A stretch of DNA of 64,000 nt from Pegea sp. RAD2-039 (taxonomy: Eukaryota > Chordata > Thaliacea > Salpida > Salpidae), in assembly GCA_034620365.1 (NCBI GenBank), contig JAQGEQ010000270.1:372001-436000 (forward strand), read 5' to 3'. Below are positions 49,101-60,684 of the stretch, piece by piece (positions within the stretch are counted from its first letter, which is position 1; every line of letters starts with the position of its first letter). The notes under the pieces were generated by a model. It was not told the origin of the DNA and did no database searches. It saw only the letters and a list, made by a program, of their open reading frames with translations. A program made the position numbers and the translations under genes.

Positions 49101-52100
49101 TGACACTTATCTTCAAATTAAAAAAAAAAAATGTACATCAAGTAAAGTCTCTTGGAAAGATTTAAAATCTTCATCTCTACCATTATAAAAAAATTAAGAA
49201 ATGAAAGATTTTCAAGTTTAAACGAAACTTACTCGTAAGTAATGCAAGAAAATAACACACCTGTTAAAATAAATAAAACAATAAAAGTGCACCAACAAAA
49301 AATACCTATAAAAAAATTAATATCCTTTGTAATAAATAAACTCTTCCGTATAATATTTGCTATTACATTTAACTACAATAAAAAGCTAGTACGTAGCTCA
49401 TAAGAACAAAAGTGTACGATTCTTAAGTTTAGTTTTGTTTTTAGCTTTTCTACCCTCGCTATTTATAGAAAATAGACCTGTGGACTGTTATATCTTTAAC
49501 AGTAAAATAATGTACATGATTATCTGTCATAAGAGTAGTGAATCTACTAGAATAAAACAATTTTGCTTTAAATCACTCAAAATATCAAAAAAATTTCAAA
49601 AACAGTCTAATAAGTAAAATATTAGTATTACATTACTTCTTTGATTTTTAGCTTGATTTTTATTTTGCAAAAAATATTAAGAAATTAACAGCATCGAACA
49701 CTTTACTTTGGAAGACTTTACAAATGTTTAAAAAATGATAACTACCACTCTTTTGAACTTTTCATTACCTGTAAGCTTATGTTTAGAACTAATATATTCT
49801 CATTCATTGTCTTTGAATTTATATTTAGAATAGATAGCTTAAGGGTATAAATCAATAAACATTCTTTTTGTAAACGTATATACTTTGTAAACATAATAAT
49901 TAACTACTTTGTAAACATAATTTAATCATAAAATCAATTTTAAAGATGAAGAAGTATATATTTATTGATTTCCTTGTGAAGCTTGTTAGCCCTGTAAAGA
50001 TAAAGCTGCATTTAAAACGAAAGTTTACAGATTTTAATTTTTCTTTACAGAATTTAGAATATAATATTCTCTACTTAACCCAGTAATAAACATTTTTGCA
50101 AAAAAAAAGCGAACTTTAGCTAATTTATCGAAAAGAGAATCAAAATAAAACTTGCAACAATTTTCATTCAACTATTAGAACTAACAAATAGACATTTAGT
50201 TAATAAACAACTTAACTAGAAAATATCGAGCTAGATAAATAAATAAAAAATAAATATCAATTTGGCCATTAAAATATCGTTACATCCAAGTTTTTTACTG
50301 ATACAAAACTTAGGTACAAATAAATCGAAATAAAAGCTGTCTTTTTTAAAAATTATGTCAAATACGTAAAAAATTGATCACTTGTGGTTCTTTAAATAAT
50401 TACTTATTAAAATTCACAGTAAATAGAACCTTTAATATTTTTATAATTAAAACTATATTATTTTTTCATTTATAGGATATCCGCTAACCTTATTATGTTG
50501 TGATCTTTATAATCACATGACTAAATAAAGTGTAGAACTAGTGTAAATATTATAAGTAATTTATTCTAATTGATGCCCTTTTCGAAAGGTGTTTTGCTGT
50601 TTAAACGTTTTGTTTATTACATAATTTTTGTCACCTAGATATTAGGAAAATTAATTTATAATTTACTTTCCGACTAATTTAAAAATATATATTTTTATGA
50701 ACTAAATGAAAAATTCTTATTAACTGCTTGTAAAATAATTGTTTCTAAAGCTTTTAATTTTAAGTTTCTTATATTATAAAATACTTAATCTCTTATATAT
50801 TAATTATTTTTAGTTAAAATTCTACTAAGATTTATATAACTAATTTAAATAAGTTACTATTATAAATAATCAGCTTCTTCTATAATAAGATCTTTTAATT
50901 AATAAAATATTTATTATTTGTTTAGTAATTATTTTTATTAGTTAATGTAACTATTTGCTAGTATATCTTTTGAAATCCTAAATTTATCCTATTATTACTA
51001 TGTAATAAAAAATAATTATTGCAATTTGATGCTATTTAAACCTTGCCAGTAAAAAAAATAATTTTTTCAACTAAGATAAAAGACTTGCTATAATTGTTAT
51101 TTTTGTAAATCTGGTATGGTTTTAATCTAAACCTTCACATATTTCTTATGGTTGTTTTTAAATGAATATTTGCTATTCTTATATCTAAGCATCATCTTTT
51201 ATATCATCATTTTTATGTAAAGCTGATTAGATTTTAGTAACATTTTTTTATCTTTACAGTTGTCAATTTGTTAACTTTCTTTTATTAAAGTTAATACTAT
51301 TTCACCTGAAAACTTAAATAGAACTAAATGACAATAACTGGTAATACTAATAAAAAACATTTTCTTGAAATTGCAGCCTAAGGCAGCAGTTTTTATTTTC
51401 TGGGCTAATCTAAACATCAATAAACAAAGATTTCTCAAAACTAGATAACACCACGTATAAAACATTTCTCTCAAGATATAGATTCTGCTGCTGCTAGCTT
51501 TTGATGCTCATCTAAACAAATTCTTTCTTTTAACTATTGAGAAGTAAGTTAAAATTTATATTAAAGTCATTTCATTAATTAGATTAATAAACTAGACTAT
51601 TTTTGGTTAGGCATTAGTCTATTGTTAATGTAAGTTCTTTTTACTGATGGGGAGTTGAATATGATAAGTTTATTGTTCTGAAAAATTATACAATTATTTA
51701 TATCTTAATATTATATAAAAAACAATTAAACATTTAACCTATTTGTTGGTAAATAAATCTATTTTGTCTTTAAAAAGTTTGTTATTCTTTCTTTTTTAAT
51801 ATATTATTTGTAAACTTCATATTACAAATAAATAAACTTTTAATTTCTTAAAAATTACTATAAACAATTATATATAAAAAGTTCAATTTCTTTGATCAAT
51901 AGCTAAAGTCAGTTTTCTTGGCTACCTTTAATAACTCTCAAAGCTCAATATAATATTGATAATTATATTAGCAATACAATTGTTGTATATTATAAAACTT
52001 AAACATTTAAGATTTTTAAAAATCTCTTATAAACTAATAGTATAGAAAGTTTCAATATTAAAAAGATATGATTTAACCGCTTTAAATAATTTATTTACAT

Positions 52101-53714
52101 GTGTTTAGACTAGATTGGTTATTAGTTTATATTTTGCTGTAAAGTCTGTTATATGATTAAAAATACTTGGATGATATGAATACATTAAACTCTTTATAAC
52201 CATTTTCATTTATTAATTAGTATTCTTGAAAAATGATATTTAAACTTATCATCTTATTCTATGAGTTAATTTTATTAAAATATATAGTTATATTAAATTT
52301 TAAACAATCATGTTAAAACAAAGTTATGAAAATAACAAGGTTTTTTTTATGAATTTTATTGAAACTATTGGTTCAATAATTTTATATTTCTTTATACTTA
52401 TTTTCTTAACAGAAAATTGACATTATTTATTATTCAAAAATTTGTAATAATTAACAAAGTTTTGTGGTATAAAACGTTACTATAAAACAAATAGGTAATA
52501 TATTCTCTACAAATATTCTGCCTAATAATATTCTTACATATAAAATAAAGCATTAATAATATCATAAAAATTGTCAGAATTTTTCATTAGTCATAGTGAT
52601 TAAGTAGTACCTAACTTTCAAAATTATATCTAAAACTTTTTTATAAGCTCTGTGCTCAAAAAAAGTTTGTTATGTTGCAATTCAGAAACTACAATCTAGT
52701 AAATAGTTTCAATATTTTAGTGCTATATTTATTGGAAGGCATGAAACAATAGTTTAAGTTTAATAAAAATATTTAGCTCATATATTCTATAGTAAATAAA
52801 CAACAGTTCTAAATAATTAGTGTAAATCTTACAACTATCTTATATAGTCTTTTACGTTTTTCACTATTTAAAGAATAATTTTATTTTTAAAAAATCAATA
52901 TTTTGTTTTTTGTGTCTATTTAATTACTCTTTTTTAACCTTTTCTGTAATTCTATGCCTAACCTTAAAAATGGCTCACTAACTCACATTTACATGCTTTC
53001 AAAAAATTTGGCTCAGTTATTTCAACATTTAATTCAAAACGTTTAAACTACTTTTGTTATTTCATCTTAGGGTTATTTCCCTAAGTTTAATTTTCGCTAA
53101 ATCAGATTCAAAAGTTCCCCTTCAATGCTTGTTTTGTTTGATGGTTCTTATCTGCAGTTCACTTAAAACTTTTTTGGAGTATTGATAAGACCATTTCAAC
53201 ACAGTAAAATTTTACCTAAGTGAAAGTTTAGAATAAACTTCCTGTTGCTAGTTTTAATTGCCAATTATTGAAAATCATTTGTTTTTTTTAATGCCTCAAA
53301 CAAATTAGTTCAAATAATTTAAACTATTCCTTCATTTTTTGTATCAAATTACTTTTCAGATGCACACCATACACTAATTATAAATTTTACGAAATCTTGA
53401 TTTTCTTTCTTTTTAAAACTCTTTTTTTAAGAGCTATGTATTATGCAGTTTAAATTTTGCTATTTTAAAATTTTTTTCTTTTAAATAATTTACATAACTT
53501 AATGCTTTTAAAAAACAGCCTAAATATTAAGTTATAGATTTAATTTTTTGTTGAAATTATTATTGTTTACTTAAAAACTAAAAGATGTATTTGTTCTTTG
53601 TACTTATTTGATTCTGTTAAAACTTAATTTTAATAGAAACTTTTGCTAATTGTAATCTATTTTGTATTATCAAGTAGACTTTTTTGAACTTTGGTTTTAT
53701 ATAAAACTTGTAAG
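46139..53714. other. Long head-to-head intergenic region, CHP / CHMP2A
   Basis: The largest gene-free interval in the window, extremely A+T-rich, with only short low-complexity open frames. I see no exon, transposon protein, terminal repeat or RNA gene. Short AATAAA/ATAAATAA simple runs occur near 49075-49095. Confidence 0.5.
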
Positions 53715-55110
53715 ATGGATTGGTTATTTGGAAAGAAAAAAACTACTCAGCAGATGTTGAGAGAAAATCAAAGAATGCTGAATCGGGTGATTCGGGATTT
53801 AGATAGAGAAAAAAGTAAAACTGAACAGCAACAAAAGAAAATAATTACTGATATTAAAAAGATGGCTAAGGATGGTCAAATGGTTGGTAGTGATTCAAAA
53901 GTTATTATTATGAAATTTTAGTGGTTATCATGTTTAGGACAATAGTTCTTATAACTCATTTATTTGAATTTATATAATGATTACATTTTAGTCATTAAGA
54001 TTGTCTAACATATATTGTAATTAGTTTTTCATTTTGTAATAAATCATAAATCATGTCTCTACCTTTGTATAATGAAGCTTTTAATTTTTAAAGATTAATT
54101 ATAAATTGTTGAAAGGAAGCTGATTTATTTAAATTTATTTTGTTTTAAAATAAAACAATAAATTTAATTAATATGATATGATATATTTATGATTTTTATC
54201 TAAAACTAATTTTCTGTATTTTTGTTAATCTGAATTTTTTAATTATCTTTAAATATAGGATGCTGTTAAAGTTATGGCAAAAGATTTGGTCAGAAACAAA
54301 CGTTATGTAAAGAAATTCATCATGATGAAAGCAAATATACAAGCTGTATCATTGAAGATAACTACATTGAAGAGTCAAGATGCCATGATGCAAGCCATGA
54401 AAGGTGTTACAAAGGTAAATTGTGATTTTTTCTGTCAGAAATTTCAGCATAGAAACCTATAAAAGTTTCTTTAATAATAGTATAATGAAAAGTTGAATAA
54501 AAATAAATTTATTGAATAAATTAAGAAGTCAGTTTTTAAGAACTCATTTGTGTTACAGCTTTTTTATTTAAATTAACTTATTGATATAATGAAGTTTAAA
54601 AACTGTACTAAAGGAAAGTTGTTAGTTTTATGCTTGCTTTTACATTCAAGTAAAACTTGAAGAGGTCTTTATCAAATATGTTCCATGGTTCTTGCAGGCT
54701 ATGAGTAAGATGAACAGACAGATGAAGCTACCTCAAGTTCAAAAGATCATGATGGACTTTGAAAGACAAAGTGAAATGTTAGATATGAAGACAGAGATGA
54801 TGGAAGATGCTGTAGATGACGCAATGGAAGGATCAGATGATGAAGAAGAAAGGTATATATAAGATCTTTCTACAAAATTGATTTTATGAAATTGATTGTG
54901 GAGATGTTTTCTTCATCTTTTTATCTATTTAACAGTGATGCAATTGTGAAAGAAGTCCTGGATGAACTTGGTCTTCAACTCAATGAAGAGCTTGGTGGAT
55001 TATCAACAGGAGTTTCACTTGCTGGACCTTCTCACGATGCAAATGACCGAACTGAAGCAAGTGCAGATGCAGACCTTGAAGCAAGATTAAATAATTTAAG
55101 AAGAGACTAA
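53715..55110 (+). CDS. CHMP2A: ESCRT-III subunit CHMP2A
   Basis: Four exons: 53715-53882, 54259-54414, 54698-54852, 54936-55110; 654 nt, 217 aa (human 222). Core ESCRT-III subunit that polymerises on membranes during multivesicular-body sorting, abscission and membrane repair and recruits VPS4. Seen: start MDWLFGKKKT with the basic helix-1 face; KKIITDIKKMAKDGQM; DLVRNKRYVKKF; QAVSLKITTLKS; MQAMKGVTK; acidic EGSDDEEE; and a C-terminal MIM1 motif (ADLEARLNNLRRD) for the VPS4 MIT domain. All blocks match CHMP2A better than CHMP2B. The start codon is immediately preceded by AG (53713-53714), compatible with a splice or spliced-leader acceptor. It is tail-to-tail with TRMO, about 500 bases apart. 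Confidence 0.96.
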
Positions 55111-55412
55111 ATCATTTCAACTCCCTTTCTTTTTTTACTTTCTTTTTATTTTGGGTCTCTAACTTTTTCATGATGACTTCTGTAGCTTCAGTTTACTTGC
55201 AAGCACCATAAGCTTAATTTTTGTTCACACAATTGAGCTGTTTGTTTGATATGATGATACAATTTATGATTCAGTATTGTGTTCAGTTTAAGTGAATGAA
55301 ATCAGCAGTTTATCTTCTTCTTTGTCAAATATAAGTTTTGTTTATTTTTGATGTATGATATTTTATTACTAATTTCAATATGTAGATGCTTCAATCTCAT
55401 ATAGAGATTTAA

Positions 55413-55418
55413 AATAAA
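55413..55418 (+). terminator. Candidate poly(A) signal for CHMP2A
   Basis: AATAAA about 300 bases after the stop codon; a second copy follows at 55484-55489. Confidence 0.45.
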
Positions 55419-55566
55419 CTTCTAGTATATTCCAGTTTTTTGTTAGGCTTGCTTATTTCGCATATAAAGTTTTCTAATTTTGAAATAAACAAATTATGTT
55501 ATTGAAGTCTTTGTAAATCGAAAACTAATTTCTATTAAACCATCAGCAACTATTAGTCATTATAAA

Positions 55567-55572
55567 TTTATT
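55567..55572 (-). terminator. Candidate poly(A) signal for TRMO
   Basis: TTTATT on the plus strand (AATAAA in gene sense), only 36 bases beyond the TRMO stop codon, implying a very short 3' untranslated region. Confidence 0.45.
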
Positions 55573-55607
55573 CTACAACCACAATGTCTAAGATAGCAAA
55601 AAAAGAC

Positions 55608-56453
55608 TCAACAATTGAGCTTCGATAATTCAGGAGATGAAGTTTGATCTTCAAATCTTACTCGCAGAACCTCAGCAGTAGTAGGTGAAGTACTTTCATC
55701 AAACCATGCCGTCACGTGAACGCACTCAACTGTGAAATAATAAAGACGGTCCTTACACTTATCACGCCGATAAATAGAGCGTGGGTCTTCGCATAAAACT
55801 TCAGTAATAGCCTTATAAATTTGTTCTTCATTTACTACCTTTTCATTTGATTTTAAATTTGCAATATCATTCATTGAACGAGATGTAAAAGAAATTTGTA
55901 AAATTGATTTTTGATTTATCCAATCAGCAACCTTAAGTACTCCAACTTTATCTTCTTTATCAGTATCTTCCTCACTAACTGATACATCTTCATTAATTTT
56001 TGTTTCAGAAATAGAATCATATGATGGAATATATGGCTTAATATCCAAAATTGGCGTTCCATCAACGATATCAATACCAGATACGTTTATAACATCATCT
56101 TTTATGGATTCAATTTTTGCCAAGCTCAGACCTATTGCATTTGGCCTATGAGGACTTCTGGTAGAAAAAACTCCGGTCTTTAAACCATTAAGTCGAGGTG
56201 GTTTTACTTTAGCTTTAACTCCTTTATTTTTATTTAAATGAAAATTAAATATAAGCCAAATATGTGAAAAAGCATCCAACCCAACTAATGAATGTTCGGG
56301 ATTATTGAATATTTCTTTCAAAATTTTTAATTGTCCTTTAGATGAAGGGGAGATAGATGGCTGTCTTGGAGTCCCATTCTTCTTTAAAAAGCTAGTTTTC
56401 ATATAACCAATTGGTTTTATAGGCAAATCACAATCATTATTATAGCTATTCAT
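55608..56453 (-). CDS. TRMO: tRNA (adenine(37)-N6)-methyltransferase TRMO, intronless
   Basis: One exon, 281 aa (human 441; bacterial TrmO ~235). S-adenosylmethionine-dependent enzyme of the TsaA/TrmO family that N6-methylates t6A37 in tRNA(Thr). Seen in order: IGYMKTSF (15-22), GTPRQPSI (27-34), FSHIWLIFNFH (62-72), the signature GVFSTRSPHRPNAIGLS (94-110), and DIKPYIPSYD (137-146) in the beta-barrel domain; then an acidic linker (150-170) and the C-terminal CEDPRSIYRR (221-230) found in the family's second domain. Catalytic-domain motifs look complete. The start codon directly abuts an AG acceptor (56454-56455 on the plus strand) after TTAATTTAT, so the message may begin by splicing right at ATG. 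Intronless, unlike most neighbours. Confidence 0.94.
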   Translation of the reverse strand: MNSYNNDCDLPIKPIGYMKTSFLKKNGTPRQPSISPSSKGQLKILKEIFNNPEHSLVGLDAFSHIWLIFNFHLNKNKGVKAKVKPPRLNGLKTGVFSTRSPHRPNAIGLSLAKIESIKDDVINVSGIDIVDGTPILDIKPYIPSYDSISETKINEDVSVSEEDTDKEDKVGVLKVADWINQKSILQISFTSRSMNDIANLKSNEKVVNEEQIYKAITEVLCEDPRSIYRRDKCKDRLYYFTVECVHVTAWFDESTSPTTAEVLRVRFEDQTSSPELSKLNC

Positions 56454-59113
56454 CTATAAATTAACAACAATTACTTAAATTATATGCATATAATATATCT
56501 TAGCAAAGACTATTCAACAAATACTAATAAGTCTTAAAGACCTATTAGTATCATAATACCAACAAACCATTGAGAGTTTGACTTTCATGATGATATATAA
56601 AATACTGGATACAAAAACTGATTATTTATATTATAAGCTTTTATGCAATAAAATTAAGAATTATATCATAATATTGTTGTTGATAATTAAAATTATTTAA
56701 AAAAATAAATCAGTTTTATATAAGATGTCTTTGTTAAAACTCAGCTTATAGAATATTACAGTTTTAACTTATAAAAATAAGCTAAATTAAAGGCATATAA
56801 ACTGATTTTAATAACATTTTGTTAACAGAAGAATATGTATTTGACTACTGATATGCTATGTATTACATCTACTTTTTTCTATATTTGTATCTTAATTATA
56901 ATACAATTATTTATGAGAGTTAGTACTCTTTTCAGATATCCTCCTTCACGTTTGTTGTAATACAAAATCTTTAATTAAATTGGCATATGGCAATAGTATC
57001 AATACATGAGCAAAAAAGTACAAAAATTCATATTATATTTTATTAAATTTTAACATTTATTTAAAATAAGCTAAACTTTCCCTAAACTGAGAGTTAATGA
57101 CATAAAAATACTATTTAAAAAAATAATGAAAAAATTATTATTTATTATAAGATTGTTAGCTTGTATCAAAAGTACGTTTTTTTTCCTAAGTAATGTAAGT
57201 TAAAATATTTTTAAATTTAATTTAAGTATTTTTGATAGTTCTTTTCTCGGTCAGTAGCGCTCCCAAAAACCTAACTAAAAAATCCTAACTTCTCCATAAG
57301 CAAATTATAAAAAAGCCATAACTCTCAATTATCTCATTTCAAAAAGGAATTTAATGAATTTTTAGCATAGAGTATTATTTAAAGGGTTTGCCTAATGACC
57401 AAGTATTAAAAGCTGATGATCCAGTATTAATTTGATGGTTCACTTTAGTTTTTGATTGAAAATAACGTTTATTTTTAAAGAGATTTTTATAAGGTTCTTG
57501 CTTAAAAATCTGACAATCATTTTTAGTTTTAATTCTTTCTATTGATTGGGTCAAAAGTGGAAAAGTTGATCTAAAATGTATCTTCTAAAAACTATATAGT
57601 TAATGCTAACAAAAAAATATTCTCGGAGCTTAACTGATTTATTCATAATTTTTTCGAAAAGTATAAATATATATTTTTAGCAACCAAATATTGCTTATAT
57701 ATAAAATTTTAATTTCTACCAATTTTATACATTATAGAATTAAACTTTATTTTTTGAAGAGAAAGTTATAGAAAACATTTTACTAACATATTTTGAGCAT
57801 AGCGATGAAGAGTGGTTAATGACTCGCTTGCTTGCTGTAATATACAGTATTGCAAAAATTTTAATGTTTGGGTTAAGGAAGAATCTATAGAATATGATTT
57901 TACAAAGATTTGAATCATATGCATTGAGTAGAAATATATCATTTTTTATTATATTCAGATTTGTATAAAATTATTGAGAGATACAACGACAAGTTTATAT
58001 ATATATAAATAACAATACCTTTTTAAAGCAATAACTAAAAAAGCTAAAATTAAATTTTTGTTTTACCAGGTTACAGATTGACTGAAGGAAGGAGAAAGTT
58101 GACCATGTGATATGAAAATTGCTTCTGCTTACAACGTTTCAGACATTTGTAGAATAAAATGCTTATTCTACTTTAAAAATTTCATTTGAATAAAAATTTA
58201 TCAAAAAATATTTGCTCTTTTTCTATACATAAATTTTATAAAACAACGGATAGCTTTATTTTTCAGGTAGTTTAATATCAAATCATTAACTGCGCACTTA
58301 TATAGTTTTTTTTTTCAAAAAAGTATTATATATATAAATATATCACTAAATTAATTTTTCCTCTAGCCAATAATGATAACTAATTTTTTCAAATATGTAT
58401 TAGCTATTTAGTAATTATCTAGGAGCATAGGAAAATTTTTTTGGAAATAACTCAGTATTGTTACTATTAAATTTATATCCAATTTCGTTTAGAAACTTCC
58501 CTATTCTGAAAACAAGTTTTGCTACTACATTTGTGTAAGAACAATTTAAAGTTACATTAAGTTGTATGTATAACTTTTTAATTAAATTTTAAAGCAAATA
58601 AAAACATTTATTATTATTTTAGGTAATGTTAAAAGCGTATAACTTGACCAGTATCTATATGTGTTCAGTATTTTTAAATAACATTTATAAGAAATATAGG
58701 AAGTAAATTATTTAATTATAATTTTAATAACTTCTAAAGCATAAATTTAACAAAATTTTCTTTATATATATTTATATGCAAAAATGTTGTTTCATAAGAA
58801 ATTATTCTTTTATTTAAAAATGTTTTTTTTTTAACTTTGGTAGACTAGTTTATGATAGCTTATTTTTTTTATTTATTTTAAGCTTCATTATAATAAGTCA
58901 GAGATGAACAAATAGTTGAAAAAGTTTTATTTAAATTTACATATAGTTTTTATAAGAAGAAAAGGACTAATATAAACTACCTTTCATATTTAATTAATTC
59001 AATAATATTTCAAATTATAAAGATGTCTGTATTAATGTTTTTAAAGATTATTTATTTGATGTTCAAGTTTGATATCCATATATTTGATGTTTAATTGTTG
59101 AGTTGATTAAAGT
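56454..59113. other. Head-to-head intergenic region, TRMO / CSA
   Basis: A+T-rich, no exon recognised on either strand. Presumably holds both divergent promoters; no distinct motif cluster seen. Confidence 0.5.
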
Positions 59114-60379
59114 ATGAATGTTGTCACTCATCAAAAAGCTCGTAGTTGGGGTAATTGGAACCCACATTTATTTCAAAAGGCTATAGAAAGCACAAGATTA
59201 TGCAATTTAGAGGTTTCTAAGCAAAGGTTTCAACATGATGGTAATCAATGTGTTTCTGCAATTGATTTAGATTTTACTGAGTCACGTTTTTTAGTTTCTG
59301 TTTCATTAAATAAAAAAATCTCTATCTTTGATACTTATCAACAAAAAGTTGTTCATGGAGACGAGCAAGTCATTTCAAGAATTGCTCATGTTGGGAACTT
59401 AACAAAACATCAAAAATATCTCCATAAATCTACATGTACATGTGTACAATGGTATCCACATGACTCTGGAATGTTTATAACTAGTTCTTTTGATGGAACA
59501 ATCAAGGTTTGGGATACTAATAGACTTAAACCAGTTTCTACAATAAAAATTGATAAGAAAGTTTACCATCATCACGTTGGCTCCTCTTGCTTACACTCTC
59601 TCATCACTTCAGCAACTTCTAACAACATTAACTTGATTGATATTAGGACATCATCTGCAACACATGTCTTAAGTGGGCACCAAGGCTCAATATATTCAGT
59701 TAGATGGTCTCCAAAAAAGGATCATCTAATGTCAAGTGGAGGTAGTGATGGAAGAGTGATGCTATGGGATGTTCGTAAGTCAGGAGCTGCCTTAAGATCA
59801 CTTGATCATCTTGAATGGATAAAGTCAGATCATTATAATTCATTGACGATATCAGAGAGACAGAAAATCAAAGCTCACACGGGTATTGTGAATTGTATCA
59901 AGTTTACAGATGATGGAAGGTTCTTACTCACATACGGTACTGATAATCGTTTAAGACTTTGGGATTCTGACAGTTGGAAACTTTTATCAATTAATTATGG
60001 TCATATACCAAACAATTCATGTAAAAGGTCTTTAAATATGGATATTTATGATGGAGGTTGCGCATCTTCTTTTGTTTTTCTTCCAAGTGGAAATCGTATG
60101 ATAATGTGTAATATTCATGATGGCTCTATTGTTGAACAATTTTCAGAATTCATCGGAAGCGTAAGAAGCTGTGTTATCAATCCAGTAACATGTGATGTTT
60201 ATGTAGTTTCATCATCACCTAGAATAAGAATATGTTCTCCTAAACAAGCTACAAATGTAGTGGAGAGTGTTTCTAGAGAATCACAGAAATTACCAAACTT
60301 AAGAAATGAGAGTTATTCAAATAGGGTTGCTGACAATTGGAGTGATAGTAGTGATGGTCAAAGCTCTGATGAATGGTGA
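59114..60379 (+). CDS. ERCC8: WD40 protein ERCC8/CSA, DNA repair ubiquitin-ligase receptor; intronless
   Basis: One exon, 421 aa (human CSA 396). CSA is the substrate receptor of a DDB1-CUL4 ubiquitin ligase used in transcription-coupled nucleotide excision repair. Seen: N-terminal ESTRLCNLEVSKQR helix like that with which CSA docks on DDB1; WD repeats including QWYPHDSGMFITSSFDGTIKVWD (first half of the CSA signature at 112-119), SGHQGSIYSVRWSP (187-200), the DDB1-binding WDxR motif WDVR (218-221), KAHTGIVNCIKFTDDGRFLLTYGTDNRLRLWD region (253-284) and a C-terminal acidic WSDSSDGQSSDEW end matching the human WSSSDEE end. Repeat spacing is full length, so it appears functional. Human ERCC8 has many introns; none here. 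The next gene starts 305 bases downstream on the same strand. Confidence 0.93.
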   Translation: MNVVTHQKARSWGNWNPHLFQKAIESTRLCNLEVSKQRFQHDGNQCVSAIDLDFTESRFLVSVSLNKKISIFDTYQQKVVHGDEQVISRIAHVGNLTKHQKYLHKSTCTCVQWYPHDSGMFITSSFDGTIKVWDTNRLKPVSTIKIDKKVYHHHVGSSCLHSLITSATSNNINLIDIRTSSATHVLSGHQGSIYSVRWSPKKDHLMSSGGSDGRVMLWDVRKSGAALRSLDHLEWIKSDHYNSLTISERQKIKAHTGIVNCIKFTDDGRFLLTYGTDNRLRLWDSDSWKLLSINYGHIPNNSCKRSLNMDIYDGGCASSFVFLPSGNRMIMCNIHDGSIVEQFSEFIGSVRSCVINPVTCDVYVVSSSPRIRICSPKQATNVVESVSRESQKLPNLRNESYSNRVADNWSDSSDGQSSDEW

Positions 60380-60684
60380 CTGAAGCTTAATATAAGCTGA
60401 AAATCTTATTTTTATAAAAGTATTTGAATTAAACAAAAATTTCATAAGATTACTTTTAAACAATTTCTTTAGAAATAATAGTTTGAATAAACTTTAAGTT
60501 TATAACCACACTAATAATGTTTAAGTTTTTTTATTGAGAAGTTTTGACATGATACAATTTCAAGATATTCCATTTTAGTTTTACTCTTTATATTTGACTC
60601 AAAATATACAACAATCTTAGTAAATGTTTTACATTATTTATATTTTGATATATTTTATGAGGTTTAATAACAAATAAATGTAGT
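60380..60684. other. Short tandem gap between CSA and TMCO4
   Basis: Holds the CSA 3' end and whatever drives or processes the TMCO4 message. A pyrimidine-poor AG sits at 60682-60683, one base before the TMCO4 ATG. No other element seen. Confidence 0.5.
60486..60491 (+). terminator. Candidate poly(A) signal for CSA
   Basis: AATAAA about 107 bases after the CSA stop codon and about 190 bases before the AG that precedes the TMCO4 start. Confidence 0.45.

Larger units (their letters stand above)
55111..55607. other. Tail-to-tail gap with opposing poly(A) signals
   Basis: Holds the 3' ends of CHMP2A and TRMO. No gene seen. Plus-strand AATAAA occurs at 55413 and 55484, minus-strand AATAAA (TTTATT) at 55567, so the two transcripts probably end within about 100 bases of each other without much overlap. 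Confidence 0.5.

Noticed and set aside
46139..53714. Transposon or repeat array in the long gene-free interval
   Set aside because: No transposase- or reverse-transcriptase-like protein, terminal repeats or direct-repeat array could be seen; only scattered A+T simple runs.
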